Shown in pieces: positions 40,400 to 49,617 of a stretch of 64,000 nt of DNA. Made by a program: the position numbers and the translations under genes. Positions within the stretch are counted from its first letter, which is position 1; each line of letters starts with the position of its first letter. The notes beneath the pieces are model-generated. The model was not told where the DNA came from, made no database searches, and was given only the letters and a program-made list of their open reading frames with translations. This stretch comes from Streptomyces sp. PT12 (GTDB taxonomy: Bacteria; Actinomycetota; Actinomycetes; Streptomycetales; Streptomycetaceae), in NCBI RefSeq assembly GCF_003311645.1, contig NZ_QEST01000129.1, forward strand, positions 124,001 to 188,000, written 5' to 3'.

Positions 40400-41398
40400 G
40401 TGGAGACCCTGGCCCTGGTCGTCGTCGTCGGCACGGCGCTGCTCTTCACCTACACCAACGGCTTCCACGACGCGGCCAACGCCGTCGCCACCTCGATCTC
40501 CACGCGGGCGCTGACCCCGCGCATCGCGGTCGCGATGGCCGCGTTCATGAACCTGGTGGGCGCGTTCCTCGGCCAGGGCGTCGCCGAGACCGTCGCCGAG
40601 GGGCTGATCGAGGCGCCCACCGGCGAACGCGGCATGATCATCCTGTTCTCCGCGCTCGTCGGCGCCATCGCCTGGAACCTCGTCGCCTGGTGGTACGGGC
40701 TGCCGTCCTCCTCGTCCCAGGCGCTGGTCGGCGGCCTGGTCGGCGGCGCGCTCGCCGGGGCGTCGACCGTGCACTGGGGTGGGGTGCTGACCAAGGTCGT
40801 GCTGCCCATGATCGTCTCGCCGGTCATCGGGCTGCTGCTCGGCTTCCTGGTGATGGTCGCCATCCTGTGGCTCTTCCGCCGCGCCCACCCGCACCGCGCG
40901 CAGCGCGGCTTCCGCATGGCGCAGACGGTGTCGGCCGCGGGCATGGCGCTGGGGCACGGGCTCCAGGACGCGCAGAAGACCATGGGCGTGGTGACCATGG
41001 CGCTGGTGATCGCCGAGGTCTCCGACGAGGGCGACGGCATCCCGGCCTGGGTGACGGTCGTCTGCGCGCTGATGCTGTCGCTTGGCACCTACGCGGGCGG
41101 CTGGCGCATCATGCGCACGCTGGGGCGGCGGATCATCGAGCTCGATCCGCCGCGCGGCTTCGCGTCGGAGTCGACGGCCGCGTCCGTGCTGTACGCGGCG
41201 TCGTACGTGTTCAACGCGCCCGTCTCCACGACCCATGTGATCACCGCGGCGATCATGGGCTCGGGCGCCACGCGCCGGATCAGCGCGGTGCGCTGGGGGG
41301 TCGCGAAGAACATCGTGGCGGGCTGGTTCGTGACGATGCCAGCGGCGGGCGCGGTGGCCGCGCTCTGCTACGCCCTGGTGAGCCTGGCGCTCCCTTAG
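40400..41398 (+). CDS. pit: Low-affinity phosphate transporter Pit
   Basis: 332 residues, about ten membrane helices. The two PHO4 signatures are clear: FTYTNGFHDAANAVATSIST near the N-terminus and the second GxxxxDAQ-type motif GHGLQDAQKTMGVV. It carries metal-phosphate with protons at high phosphate. It is coupled to the PhoU-like gene upstream. From memory, in S. coelicolor pstB follows directly in opposite orientation; here a subtilase gene lies between. Confidence 0.95.
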   Translation: METLALVVVVGTALLFTYTNGFHDAANAVATSISTRALTPRIAVAMAAFMNLVGAFLGQGVAETVAEGLIEAPTGERGMIILFSALVGAIAWNLVAWWYGLPSSSSQALVGGLVGGALAGASTVHWGGVLTKVVLPMIVSPVIGLLLGFLVMVAILWLFRRAHPHRAQRGFRMAQTVSAAGMALGHGLQDAQKTMGVVTMALVIAEVSDEGDGIPAWVTVVCALMLSLGTYAGGWRIMRTLGRRIIELDPPRGFASESTAASVLYAASYVFNAPVSTTHVITAAIMGSGATRRISAVRWGVAKNIVAGWFVTMPAAGAVAALCYALVSLALP

Positions 41399-41558
41399 CA
41401 CCCCGCGACTCCGTCCCGGCAGCGCCGCGAGCACCCACGGGTTCACAGGACCCTCACCCATCCCCCCGCCGGCGACCCGGGTCCCGGTCCGGGATCTCGG
41501 ACAGGATTTCTCGGGGGGCTGGACGAACCCCGCCCAATTCCTGTCATCAGGGGGACAG

Positions 41559-44500
41559 TTGACGTACAAGTCAAGAGAGAACCGGCGCTCCATACGCCCG
41601 CCGCGCCTCGGCGCGGCCACCGCCGCCGCGGCCGTCGCGGCCGCGCTGCTCGCGGGCTCCACGGGCCCCGCCACCGCCCAGGCCGCACACGGGAGCGGGC
41701 ACGGGAGCGGGCACGGGACCCTCGGCAACGCCCAGGGCGGCGCGCCCGGGTCGGCGCGGGTGCCGCTGATCACCGGGGACCAGGTGGTCCTCGACGCCGA
41801 CGGCCGCCCCAGCGGGCTGATCCGCGCCGAGGGCCGTGAGACGGTGCCGTTCCGCGTCCTGCCATCGGCCGACGGCTCTTCGACGCATGTGATCCCCGCG
41901 GACGTCGTGCCGCTGATCGCGGACGGCACGCTCGACCGGCGCCTGTTCGACGTCGCGCGCCTGGCCCGCGCGCCCTACCGCGCGGCCGAGGGGCTGCCGC
42001 TGATCGTCGGATACGACGGCGAACGGCCGCGCGCGCTCGCCGAAGGGCCGCTCGCCGACGCCGAAGGCACAGGGCTCGCCGCGATCGACGCCGAGGCCGT
42101 GACCGTCCCGCACGACGAGATCGCGGCCGTGTGGGCCGCGTTGACCGAGGAGGCGGCGGGCGAGAGGCCGCTGGCCGTCGCGCCCGGCATCGCCACGATC
42201 GCGCTCGACGGCATCGTGGAGAAGACGCTCGCCGAGAGCGTTCCGCAGATCGGCGCCCCCGAGGCGTGGGACGCCGGGTACGACGGCACCGGCACCACGA
42301 TCGCCGTGCTCGACACGGGCGTCGACGACGAACACCCCGACCTCGCGGGCAAGGTGGTCGCCGAGCAGAACTTCTCGGAGTCCCCCGACGCCCACGACCG
42401 CGACGGCCACGGCACGCACGTCGCGTCCACCGCCGCGGGCACGGGCGCGCACGCCGGCGGCACCTACACGGGCGTCGCGCCCGGCGCCTCGCTCATCAAC
42501 GCCAAGGTCCTCGACGACTCGGGCTCGGGCTTTGAGTCGGACATCATCGCGGGCATGGAGTGGGCCGTCGCCGAAGGCGCCGACGTGGTCAGCATGAGCC
42601 TGGGCGGCGCTGCGGGCCCCCAGATCGACCCGATGGAGGAGGCGGTCAACGCCCTCTCCGCCGAGTCCGACGCCCTGTTCGTCATCGCCGCGGGCAACAG
42701 CGGCCCCGCGCCGGGCTCCGTCGGCTCCCCCGGCACGGCCGACGCCGCGCTGACCCTGGGGGCGGTCGACAAGTCCGACGCCCTGGCCGACTTCTCGTCC
42801 GTCGGGCCGCGCGCCAGGGACGGCGCCGTCAAGCCCGACGTCACCGCCCCCGGCGTGGCCATCGCCGCCGCGGGGGCCGATGGCGCGGCGATCTGGGACT
42901 ACGGAACGCCCGTCGCCGACGGCTATGTCGCGATTGACGGGACCTCCATGGCGACGCCACACGCCTCGGGCGCGGCCGCGCTGCTCGCGCAGGCGAACCC
43001 CGGGCTGACCGGCGAGGAGATCAAGGCCGCGCTGACCGCCTCTGCCGTGCCGGGTGAGGGCTACAGCGCGTTCCAGCAGGGCGCGGGCCGCATCGACGTG
43101 CCCGCGGCGCTGACCCAGACGGTCACCGCCGAGCCGGTCTCGATCGGCTTCGGCTCGGTGCCGTGGCCGCACGAGGACGCCGAGCCGATCACGCGCGACC
43201 TCACCTACCGCAACGCGGGCGAGCAGGACCTCACCCTCGCGCTGACCAGCACGGGCACGGGCCCCGACGGCGAGGCCGCGCCCGAGGGGATGTTCACGCT
43301 CAGCGCCGACGAGGTCACCGTTCCCGCGGGCGGCACCGCGACCGTGCGGATCACCGCCGACACCACCCCTGGCGGCGAGGTCTATGGCGCGTACACGTCG
43401 TATGTGACGGCCACATCGGACGACGGGCAGACGGTGCGCACCGCGGGCGCGGTCGTCCGCGAGGAGCAGCTGTTCGAGATCGCGGTCGACGTCACCGACC
43501 GCGACGGCGCGCCCGCCACCGACTGGTGGGGCATGGCGATCGACCTGGAGACGCTCGAGTTCCACGACGTGGTGGTCGACCCCGGGACCGGCACCGGGTC
43601 GATCCGGCTGCCCGAGGGCGCGTACCAGGTGGACACGAGCGTCTTCCGCTCCTCGGATGACGGCGCCGAGCTGCTCGGCGTCGACTGGCTGCTCGAGCCG
43701 TACATCGCGCTCACCGAGGACACCGCGGTGGCCGCCGACGCGTCGGCGGCCGGGGCGATCGACTTCACGATGCCGGTCGACGGCGCCACCCAGACCGATC
43801 TGACCGTGGGCTATCAGCTCGCGCGGGACGGTCAGACCACGTTCGACTCGGCGTGGAGCGCGGGCGGCCTGCCCGATGGCCTGCGCACCGCGCAGCTCGG
43901 CGAGCCGGGCGACGGCTGGTCCATCTCGGGCTACGCGGGCACCACATGGGCGGCCGAGGGCGCCGAGTACCACGGGGCGCACCAGCAACAGGGCGCGTTC
44001 TACACCGGTCTTGAGAAGGAGACCGAGGAGTCGGCGCTCGCGCGCGTCACCACCGAGGAGGGCGCGTCGCTCGACGGCGTCACCGGCGTGCTGTTCACCG
44101 TCAACTCGCTGCTGTCCATGGCGTCGGCGACCGAGCACGCGCTGCCTCGCACCACCGAGGTGTTCGTGGAGGCGGGCGTGGGGACGTGGACGCAGGAGTT
44201 CCTTCAGACCGACCCCGAGGTCTTCGCGGCCGCGGGCGCCGTGACCGAGCCCGCCGAGTACGCGGCGGGCGAGGCGTACCGGGAGCGTTTCAACGTCGGG
44301 GTGTTCGGGCCGAGGATCGGCGAGGACGGCGGCCTGTTCCGGCTCGGCAACGACCTCTACGGCGCGATCAACCCCTTCTCCGACGGCGCGGACCACTCGG
44401 GCTTCAGCCAGTACGACGCCGCGACCACGACGCTCCTGCGGGACGGCGAGGAGCTTGCGGTGGTCGACGACATCCTGGACGCCTCGGTGTTCGAGCTACC

Positions 44501-44945
44501 CGCGGACGAGGGCGCGTACGAGCTGGTCAGCACCGTCACGCGGGGCGGCGATGACGGCGTGCCGACCGCGTCCGTCTCGACGGAGATCACCACGGCGTTC
44601 ACCTTCACCTCGGCCGCGGGGCCCGAGGACGGCCCCGTCCCCGTGCCGGTGTCGGTGGTGCGGCTTGCGCCCGAGCTGGCGCTCGACAGCACGGCCCCCG
44701 CGGGCCAGGTGTGGTCGGTGCCGCTGACGGTGCGGGGCGCGGCGGCCGGGGGCAACGTTGCCTCGCTGACCGTCGAGGTGTCCACGGACGGCGGCGCGAC
44801 CTGGGCGGAGGCGGCCGTCGATGGCGACGCCTTCGAGGTCGCCAACCCCGAGGCGGGCGGCACCGTGTCGTTCCGCGTCTCGCTCGAGGACGGCCAGGGC
44901 AACACGACGGTCCAGACGATCGTCGACGCCTACCGCACGGCCTGA
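41559..44945 (+). CDS. Large secreted subtilisin-family (S8) protease
   Basis: 1128 residues. A signal peptide (TAAAAVAAALLAGSTGPATA, then QAAH) and a propeptide precede the catalytic domain with the triad Asp in IAVLDTGVDDEHPD (about residue 252), His in DGHGTHVAST (about 286) and Ser in DGTSMATPHASG (about 466). About 550 further residues of beta-rich domains follow, suited to substrate or wall binding. It probably degrades extracellular protein. The start codon is TTG 41559 after AGGGGGA. It lies between pit and pstB, where no gene would be expected. Confidence 0.93.
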   Translation: MTYKSRENRRSIRPPRLGAATAAAAVAAALLAGSTGPATAQAAHGSGHGSGHGTLGNAQGGAPGSARVPLITGDQVVLDADGRPSGLIRAEGRETVPFRVLPSADGSSTHVIPADVVPLIADGTLDRRLFDVARLARAPYRAAEGLPLIVGYDGERPRALAEGPLADAEGTGLAAIDAEAVTVPHDEIAAVWAALTEEAAGERPLAVAPGIATIALDGIVEKTLAESVPQIGAPEAWDAGYDGTGTTIAVLDTGVDDEHPDLAGKVVAEQNFSESPDAHDRDGHGTHVASTAAGTGAHAGGTYTGVAPGASLINAKVLDDSGSGFESDIIAGMEWAVAEGADVVSMSLGGAAGPQIDPMEEAVNALSAESDALFVIAAGNSGPAPGSVGSPGTADAALTLGAVDKSDALADFSSVGPRARDGAVKPDVTAPGVAIAAAGADGAAIWDYGTPVADGYVAIDGTSMATPHASGAAALLAQANPGLTGEEIKAALTASAVPGEGYSAFQQGAGRIDVPAALTQTVTAEPVSIGFGSVPWPHEDAEPITRDLTYRNAGEQDLTLALTSTGTGPDGEAAPEGMFTLSADEVTVPAGGTATVRITADTTPGGEVYGAYTSYVTATSDDGQTVRTAGAVVREEQLFEIAVDVTDRDGAPATDWWGMAIDLETLEFHDVVVDPGTGTGSIRLPEGAYQVDTSVFRSSDDGAELLGVDWLLEPYIALTEDTAVAADASAAGAIDFTMPVDGATQTDLTVGYQLARDGQTTFDSAWSAGGLPDGLRTAQLGEPGDGWSISGYAGTTWAAEGAEYHGAHQQQGAFYTGLEKETEESALARVTTEEGASLDGVTGVLFTVNSLLSMASATEHALPRTTEVFVEAGVGTWTQEFLQTDPEVFAAAGAVTEPAEYAAGEAYRERFNVGVFGPRIGEDGGLFRLGNDLYGAINPFSDGADHSGFSQYDAATTTLLRDGEELAVVDDILDASVFELPADEGAYELVSTVTRGGDDGVPTASVSTEITTAFTFTSAAGPEDGPVPVPVSVVRLAPELALDSTAPAGQVWSVPLTVRGAAAGGNVASLTVEVSTDGGATWAEAAVDGDAFEVANPEAGGTVSFRVSLEDGQGNTTVQTIVDAYRTA

Positions 44946-44962
44946 GGGCCCGCGCGTACGAC

Positions 44963-45005
44963 GGACGGCCCGCCCTTCCCCGCAACGGGGAGGGGCGGGC
45001 CGTCC
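44963..45005. terminator. Bidirectional terminator between subtilase and pstB
   Basis: A perfect 13-bp outer stem (GGACGGCCCGCCC and complement) with an inner TCCCC/GGGGA stem, 17 bases after the subtilase stop and 36 before the pstB stop. Confidence 0.85.
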
Positions 45006-45041
45006 GGCTTCCCCCGCTGCCCCGCGCCGGGTCTCGCCCGC

Positions 45042-45821
45042 TCAGCCGAAGCGGCCGGAGATGTAGTCCTCGGTGGCCTGCACGGACGGGTTGGAGAAGA
45101 TCTTCTCCGTCGCGTCCACCTCGATCAGCCGCCCCGGCTCGCCGATGGCCGCCAGGTTGAAGAACGCGGTGCGGTCGGAGACGCGGGCCGCCTGCTGCAT
45201 GTTGTGGGTGACGATGACGATCGTGTACTCGGCCTTGAGCTTGTCGATCAGGTCCTCGATCGCGAGCGTGGAGATGGGGTCAAGCGCCGAGCAGGGCTCG
45301 TCCATCAGCAGCACATCGGGCTCGACTGCGGTGGCCCGCGCGATGCACAGGCGCTGCTGCTGGCCGCCCGAGAGCCCTGAACCCGGGCGGCCGAGGCGGT
45401 CCTTGACCTCGTTCCACAGGTTGGCGCCGCGCAGGTTCTTCTCGACGATGTCGTCGAGCTCGGACCTGCGGTACTTGATGCCGTTGAGCTTGAGCCCGGC
45501 CGCCACGTTGTCGTAGATGGACATCGTCGGGAACGGGTTGGGCCGCTGGAACACCATCCCCACCGTGCGGCGCACCGAGACCGGGTCGACGCCGGTGCCG
45601 TAGAGGTCCTCGTTGTCCAGCAGCACCTTGCCCTCGACCCGGCCGCCCGGGGTGACCTCGTGCATGCGGTTGAGGGTGCGCAGAAAGGTGGACTTGCCGC
45701 AGCCCGACGGGCCGATGAACGCCGTCACCGAGGCGGGCTCCACATGCAGGGTGATCCCGTCGATCGCCTTGTGCGCCCCGTAGTACGCGGTCAGCGCCTG
45801 GACGTCGATCCGTTTGGCCAT
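45042..45821 (-). CDS. pstB: Phosphate ABC transporter ATPase PstB
   Basis: 259 residues. Walker [18 protein letters not shown]-loop VFQRPNPFP, signature [14 protein letters not shown], Walker [15 protein letters not shown] and the switch His in [13 protein letters not shown] are all intact. It energises high-affinity phosphate import. It is the last gene of pstSCAB; AAGGAG lies 12 bases before ATG 45821. Confidence 0.98.
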   Translation of the reverse strand: MAKRIDVQALTAYYGAHKAIDGITLHVEPASVTAFIGPSGCGKSTFLRTLNRMHEVTPGGRVEGKVLLDNEDLYGTGVDPVSVRRTVGMVFQRPNPFPTMSIYDNVAAGLKLNGIKYRRSELDDIVEKNLRGANLWNEVKDRLGRPGSGLSGGQQQRLCIARATAVEPDVLLMDEPCSALDPISTLAIEDLIDKLKAEYTIVIVTHNMQQAARVSDRTAFFNLAAIGEPGRLIEVDATEKIFSNPSVQATEDYISGRFG

Positions 45822-45845
45822 GGGTTCGTCTTCTCCTTCTTCTTC

Positions 45846-46931
45846 TCAGCGCCCGCCCCTGGGGGCCTTCCAGCGGGCGATGCCGCGGGCCACCAGGTTG
45901 AGGATCATGACGAACGCGATCAGCACGGCCGCCGCGGCCCAGGCGCGGTCGAACGCCTGCTCGGTGCCGAAGCCCCACTGCTCGTAGACATAGAGCGGGA
46001 GCGACGACTGGGCGCCCTCGAAGGGGTTGCCGTTGATCATGTTGTTGCCGAAGACCAGCAGGATGATGGGCGCGGTCTCGCCCGCGATGCGGGCCAGGGC
46101 CAGCATCACGCCGGTGGTGATCCCGCCGATCGCGGTGGGCAGCACGACCTTGAGGATCGTGCGCCACTTGGGGACGCCCATCGCGAGCGACGCCTCGCGC
46201 AGCTCGTCGGGCACCAGCTTGAGCATCTCCTCGGTGGAGCGGACCACGATCGGCACCATGAGGATGGCGAGCGCCATCGCCCCGGCGAAGCCGGAGTAGC
46301 CGAAGTCCAGCATCATGATCCACAGGCTGAGGACGAAGAGCCCGGCCACGATCGAGGGGATGCCGGTCATCACGTCCACGAAGAACGTGATCGCCCTGGC
46401 CAGCCGCCCGCGCCCGTACTCCACGAGGTAGACGGCGGTCAGCAGGCCGAGCGGGATCGCGATCACCGAGGCGAGGACGACCTGCTGGACGGTGCCGAGG
46501 ATGGCGTGGTAGATGCCGCCGCCCTCCTGCCAGCTGAGCACGCCGTTCATCGAGTGGGTCAGGAAGTACCAGCTCACGCCGGGAATGCCGCGCGCGACGG
46601 TCTCCCACACGAGCGAGGCGAGCGGGACCACGGCCACGACGAAGCACGCCCACACGAGGATCGCGGCCAGCCGGTCGGCGGCGTGGCGGCGGCCCTCGAC
46701 GGAGGCGGAGAGGGCGAACGTCGCGCCGACGAAGACGAGCGCCGCGATCAGGCCCCACTGGCCCCTGCTGTCCAGGCGCGCGACCAGCCCGACGCCCGTG
46801 CCCAGGGCGGCCGAGCCGAGGGCAAGGGCGGCGAGCGACCAGCGCGGCAGCCGGGGCCTGCGCAGCGCGACCCGGCCGACGGCTGGCCCCCTGCTCGCCT
46901 CCTCGTCGGCGGGGACGGTGGTTCCGCTCAT
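45846..46931 (-). CDS. pstA: Phosphate ABC transporter permease PstA
   Basis: 361 residues with an extended N-terminus holding three helices, then the permease core (VQQVVLASVIAIPLGLLTAV, FFVDVMTGIPSIVAGLFVLS) and the coupling loop EASLAMGVPKWRTILKVVLP. Its ATG overlaps the pstC stop (ATGA). Together with PstC it forms the membrane channel of the phosphate importer. Confidence 0.97.
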   Translation of the reverse strand: MSGTTVPADEEASRGPAVGRVALRRPRLPRWSLAALALGSAALGTGVGLVARLDSRGQWGLIAALVFVGATFALSASVEGRRHAADRLAAILVWACFVVAVVPLASLVWETVARGIPGVSWYFLTHSMNGVLSWQEGGGIYHAILGTVQQVVLASVIAIPLGLLTAVYLVEYGRGRLARAITFFVDVMTGIPSIVAGLFVLSLWIMMLDFGYSGFAGAMALAILMVPIVVRSTEEMLKLVPDELREASLAMGVPKWRTILKVVLPTAIGGITTGVMLALARIAGETAPIILLVFGNNMINGNPFEGAQSSLPLYVYEQWGFGTEQAFDRAWAAAAVLIAFVMILNLVARGIARWKAPRGGR

Positions 46932-47926
46932 GCGTTGGCTCCCGAGTACTCCTTGCGGCGGGCGATGATCAGCCGGGCGACGCCGTTGACCAGCAGGGTG
47001 AGGAGGAAGAGGACGAGGCCCGAGGCGATCAGCGCGTCCCGGCCCATGGATCCGGCCTCCTTGAACTGGCTGGCGATGTTCTGGGCGAACGTGCCGCCGC
47101 CCGACTCCAGCAGGCTGGCGTTGATCAGGAAGCTCGGCGAGAGAACGGTGGCCACCGCCATCGTCTCGCCCAGCGCGCGCCCGAGCCCGAGCATGGACGC
47201 GCTGATCACGCCCGAGCGCCCGAAGGGCAGCACGGTCATGCGGATGACCTCCCAGCGCGTGGCGCCGAGCGCGAGCGCTGCCTCCTGGTTGGCTTTGGGC
47301 GTCTGGAGGAAGACCTCGCGCGTGACGCTCGTGATGATCGGCAGGATCATCACGGCGAGCAGCAGGCCCACGGTCATCAGGGAGCGGGCCGGGGTGCCGT
47401 CGTAGGCGAAGACCCCGGTCCAGCCGAGGACGTCGTCGAGCCACTGGAACGGGCCCGTCATGCGCGGCACCAGGTAGAGGGCGCCCCACAGGCCGTAGAC
47501 GATGCTGGGCACGGCGGCGAGCAGGTCGACCACATAGGCGAGCGGGGTGGCAAGACGGCGCGGCGCGTAGTGCGAGATGAACAGCGCGATCCCGACGGCG
47601 ACCGGCACGGCGAGCACCATGGCGATGACCGAGCTGACGACCGTGCCGAACAGCAGGACGGCGATGCCGAAGCGCGGCGGGTCGGCGTTGGCGTCCCACT
47701 CGAACGTGGTCAGGAAGTTGCCCTCGTCGGCGGCGATCGCGATGCCCGCGCGGATGGCGAGGAAGACGGCGATCGCGGCCATGATCACCAGCAGCGCGAT
47801 GCCTGAGCCCTTGGACAGGCCGCTGAAGATCCGGTCGCCCAGGCGCGTGGTGCCCCGGGTCCCGGCCTCCTTCAGGGGCGACGGCGGTGGGGAGGGGGAC
47901 GGGGGCGGGGCTGAGGGTGATGACAT
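46928..47926 (-). CDS. pstC: Phosphate ABC transporter permease PstC
   Basis: 332 residues, six membrane helices, with VVDLLAAVPSIVYGLWGALY and the EAA coupling loop QEAALALGATRWEVIRMTVL. The Pro/Ser-rich N-terminal tail is usual for Streptomyces. It lies 14 bases after pstS and overlaps pstA. Confidence 0.97.
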   Translation of the reverse strand: MSSPSAPPPSPSPPPSPLKEAGTRGTTRLGDRIFSGLSKGSGIALLVIMAAIAVFLAIRAGIAIAADEGNFLTTFEWDANADPPRFGIAVLLFGTVVSSVIAMVLAVPVAVGIALFISHYAPRRLATPLAYVVDLLAAVPSIVYGLWGALYLVPRMTGPFQWLDDVLGWTGVFAYDGTPARSLMTVGLLLAVMILPIITSVTREVFLQTPKANQEAALALGATRWEVIRMTVLPFGRSGVISASMLGLGRALGETMAVATVLSPSFLINASLLESGGGTFAQNIASQFKEAGSMGRDALIASGLVLFLLTLLVNGVARLIIARRKEYSGANA

Positions 47927-47940
47927 GGTGCTTCCGGTCG

Positions 47941-49041
47941 TCAGGCCATGGCGTCGACGCGCTGGCGGACCTGCTGGATGATGTCGCCCGAGATCGGCGC
48001 GTAGTCGATCTCGCCGAGCGCCCGCTGCCCGTCCTCACCGGCCATGTAGGCGAGGAACGCCCTGGTCAGGTCGAGGGTCTCGGGGGCGTTGCCGCGATCG
48101 CACGCGATCTCGTAGGTGACCAGGACGATGGGGTAGACGCCCTCCTCGCGGGTCGCGTAGTCGAGCTGGAGCGCGAGGTCGCCCTCGGTCCCCGTGACCT
48201 CGGCCTCGGCGACGGCGTTGGAGGAGTTCTCCACGGTCGCCTCGACCGGCTCGCTCGCGCCGGTGTCGATGCGGACGGTGCTGATGTCGTTCTGATGGGC
48301 GTAGGACAGCTCGAAGTAGGCGATGGCGCCGACGTTCTGCTTGACCACGCCGACAAGCCCCGACGAGCCGTCGGCGGACTGGCCTCCGTGGCCCTTCCAC
48401 GCCTTGTCCGGCTCGTGCGGCCAGGCATCGGGCGCCGAGGCGTGCAGATACGACGTGAAGTTGTCGGTCGTGCCCGAGCCGTCGGAGCGGTGGAACGGCG
48501 TGATCGGCACGTCGGGCAGGTCGGCGCCGGGGTTGAGCTCGGCGATGGCGGGGTCGTTCCAGCGGGCGATGCGGGAGTCGAAGATCCGGGCCAGGGTGGG
48601 GGCGTCGAGGACGAGGTCGTCGACGCCGGGGAGGTTGAAGCCGACGGCCACGGGCCCGGCGACCATGGGCAGGTGGATGGCGCGCCCGCCGTCCCGGCAC
48701 ACCGAGCGCGACTCCTCGATCTCGGAGTCGGTCATCAGCGAGTCGGAGCCCGCGAAGGCCGTGGTGCCCTGAAGGAACTCCTGCACCCCGGCGCCCGAGC
48801 CCGTCGCCTTGTAGTTGATCTGGCTGTCTTCACAGTTGGCCTGGTAGGTGTTCACCCAGACCTCCATCGCGTTGGCCTGGGCGCTCGAACCCGAGGCCAG
48901 CAGCGTGCCGGTCCTGCCGCAGTGAAGGCCGTCGAGCGAGAAGTCCACCGCGCCGGGAAGCCCTGAGTTGTCGTCGGTGCCACAGGCGGTCACGAGCACC
49001 AGCGCGCCACAGGCCAGCACCGCGCCGAGGCGTGTCTTCAC
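47941..49041 (-). CDS. pstS: Phosphate-binding lipoprotein PstS
   Basis: 366 residues. The lipobox LVTACG places the lipidated Cys at residue 20. Phosphate-contact segments include GTLLASGSSAQANAMEVWVN, KATGSGAGVQEF, FAGSDSLMTD and RSDGSGTTDNF. It captures phosphate outside the membrane and hands it to PstCA. GTG 49041 is the start. The four-unit PHO box at 49088-49131 makes it the best supported PhoP target in the window. Confidence 0.97.
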   Translation of the reverse strand: MKTRLGAVLACGALVLVTACGTDDNSGLPGAVDFSLDGLHCGRTGTLLASGSSAQANAMEVWVNTYQANCEDSQINYKATGSGAGVQEFLQGTTAFAGSDSLMTDSEIEESRSVCRDGGRAIHLPMVAGPVAVGFNLPGVDDLVLDAPTLARIFDSRIARWNDPAIAELNPGADLPDVPITPFHRSDGSGTTDNFTSYLHASAPDAWPHEPDKAWKGHGGQSADGSSGLVGVVKQNVGAIAYFELSYAHQNDISTVRIDTGASEPVEATVENSSNAVAEAEVTGTEGDLALQLDYATREEGVYPIVLVTYEIACDRGNAPETLDLTRAFLAYMAGEDGQRALGEIDYAPISGDIIQQVRQRVDAMA

Positions 49042-49087
49042 TGTCGTTCAGTCCCTTCCGTCGCCGCTCCGCTCTGACGGTAGGTTG

Positions 49088-49131
49088 ATCAGGTGAATCG
49101 ATCGACGGTTATAAGTGAATGGAAGATGAAC
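49088..49131 (-). promoter_or_regulatory. PHO box of pstS (four 11-base units)
   Basis: Read on the minus strand: GTTCATCTTCC, ATTCACTTATA, ACCGTCGATCG, ATTCACCTGAT. Three of the four match the Streptomyces PhoP direct-repeat unit at exact 11-base steps; the third is degenerate. The box ends 46 bases before the GTG of pstS. Confidence 0.85.
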
Positions 49132-49196
49132 CGATCCGGGTGTCCGAGCCCCGGAGACCGCACGATACTGGGTGCCCCGTCCGCCGTTCGTTACGC

Positions 49197-49215
49197 TATA
49201 CCCGACAGGGGTATA
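49197..49215. promoter_or_regulatory. CsoR operator
   Basis: TATACCC, five bases GACAG, GGGTATA: a perfect 7-bp inverted repeat of the type bound by copper-sensing CsoR repressors, 20 bases before ATG 49236. It lies 65 bases from the pstS PHO box. Confidence 0.85.
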
Positions 49216-49235
49216 AGAGTCACAGGAGGGCGGAA

Positions 49236-49592
49236 ATGGTCACAAGTGAGACGGTCGCGGCGAATGACGCCCACAGGGACGCCGGGCATCACGCGACCGG
49301 CGGCGCGGGCCCGCATGGCTACAGCAAGGACAAGGACTCCCACCTCAAGCGGCTGCGCCGCATCGAGGGCCAGGTCCGCGGGCTCCAGCGGATGGTCGAC
49401 GAGGACGTCTACTGCATCGACATACTGACCCAGGTCTCGGCCTCGACGAAGGCGCTCCAGTCGTTCGCGCTCCAGCTCCTCGATGAGCACCTGAGGCACT
49501 GCGTGGCCCGCGCCGCCGAGCAGGGCGGGCCCGAGATCGACGCCAAGGTCGAGGAGGCCACCGCGGCCATCGCGCGCCTGCTCCGCACCTGA
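49236..49592 (+). CDS. csoR: CsoR-family copper-sensing repressor
   Basis: 118 residues. After a variable N-terminus, the family core begins LKRLRRIEGQVRGLQRMVDE. Copper ligands are Cys in DVYCIDILTQ and His and Cys in EHLRHC (His-x3-Cys), the CsoR set. Cu(I) binding releases it from DNA to allow copper export. AGGAGGG lies 5 bases before the ATG. No copper ATPase or chaperone gene is next to it, so its targets must be elsewhere. Confidence 0.93.
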   Translation: MVTSETVAANDAHRDAGHHATGGAGPHGYSKDKDSHLKRLRRIEGQVRGLQRMVDEDVYCIDILTQVSASTKALQSFALQLLDEHLRHCVARAAEQGGPEIDAKVEEATAAIARLLRT

Positions 49593-49617
49593 CCCCCGGC
49601 GCCCGCACGCCCCGCCC

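Noticed and set aside
41443-41464. GTTCACAGGAC followed by CCTCACCCATC upstream of the subtilase
   Set aside because: Only two units, the second without the leading GT, in a GC-rich region where such words occur by chance. Not listed as a PHO box.
41571-44396. 941-residue minus-strand open frame opposite the subtilase
   Set aside because: Low-complexity Arg/Gly/Val/Asp composition typical of antisense translation in high-GC DNA.
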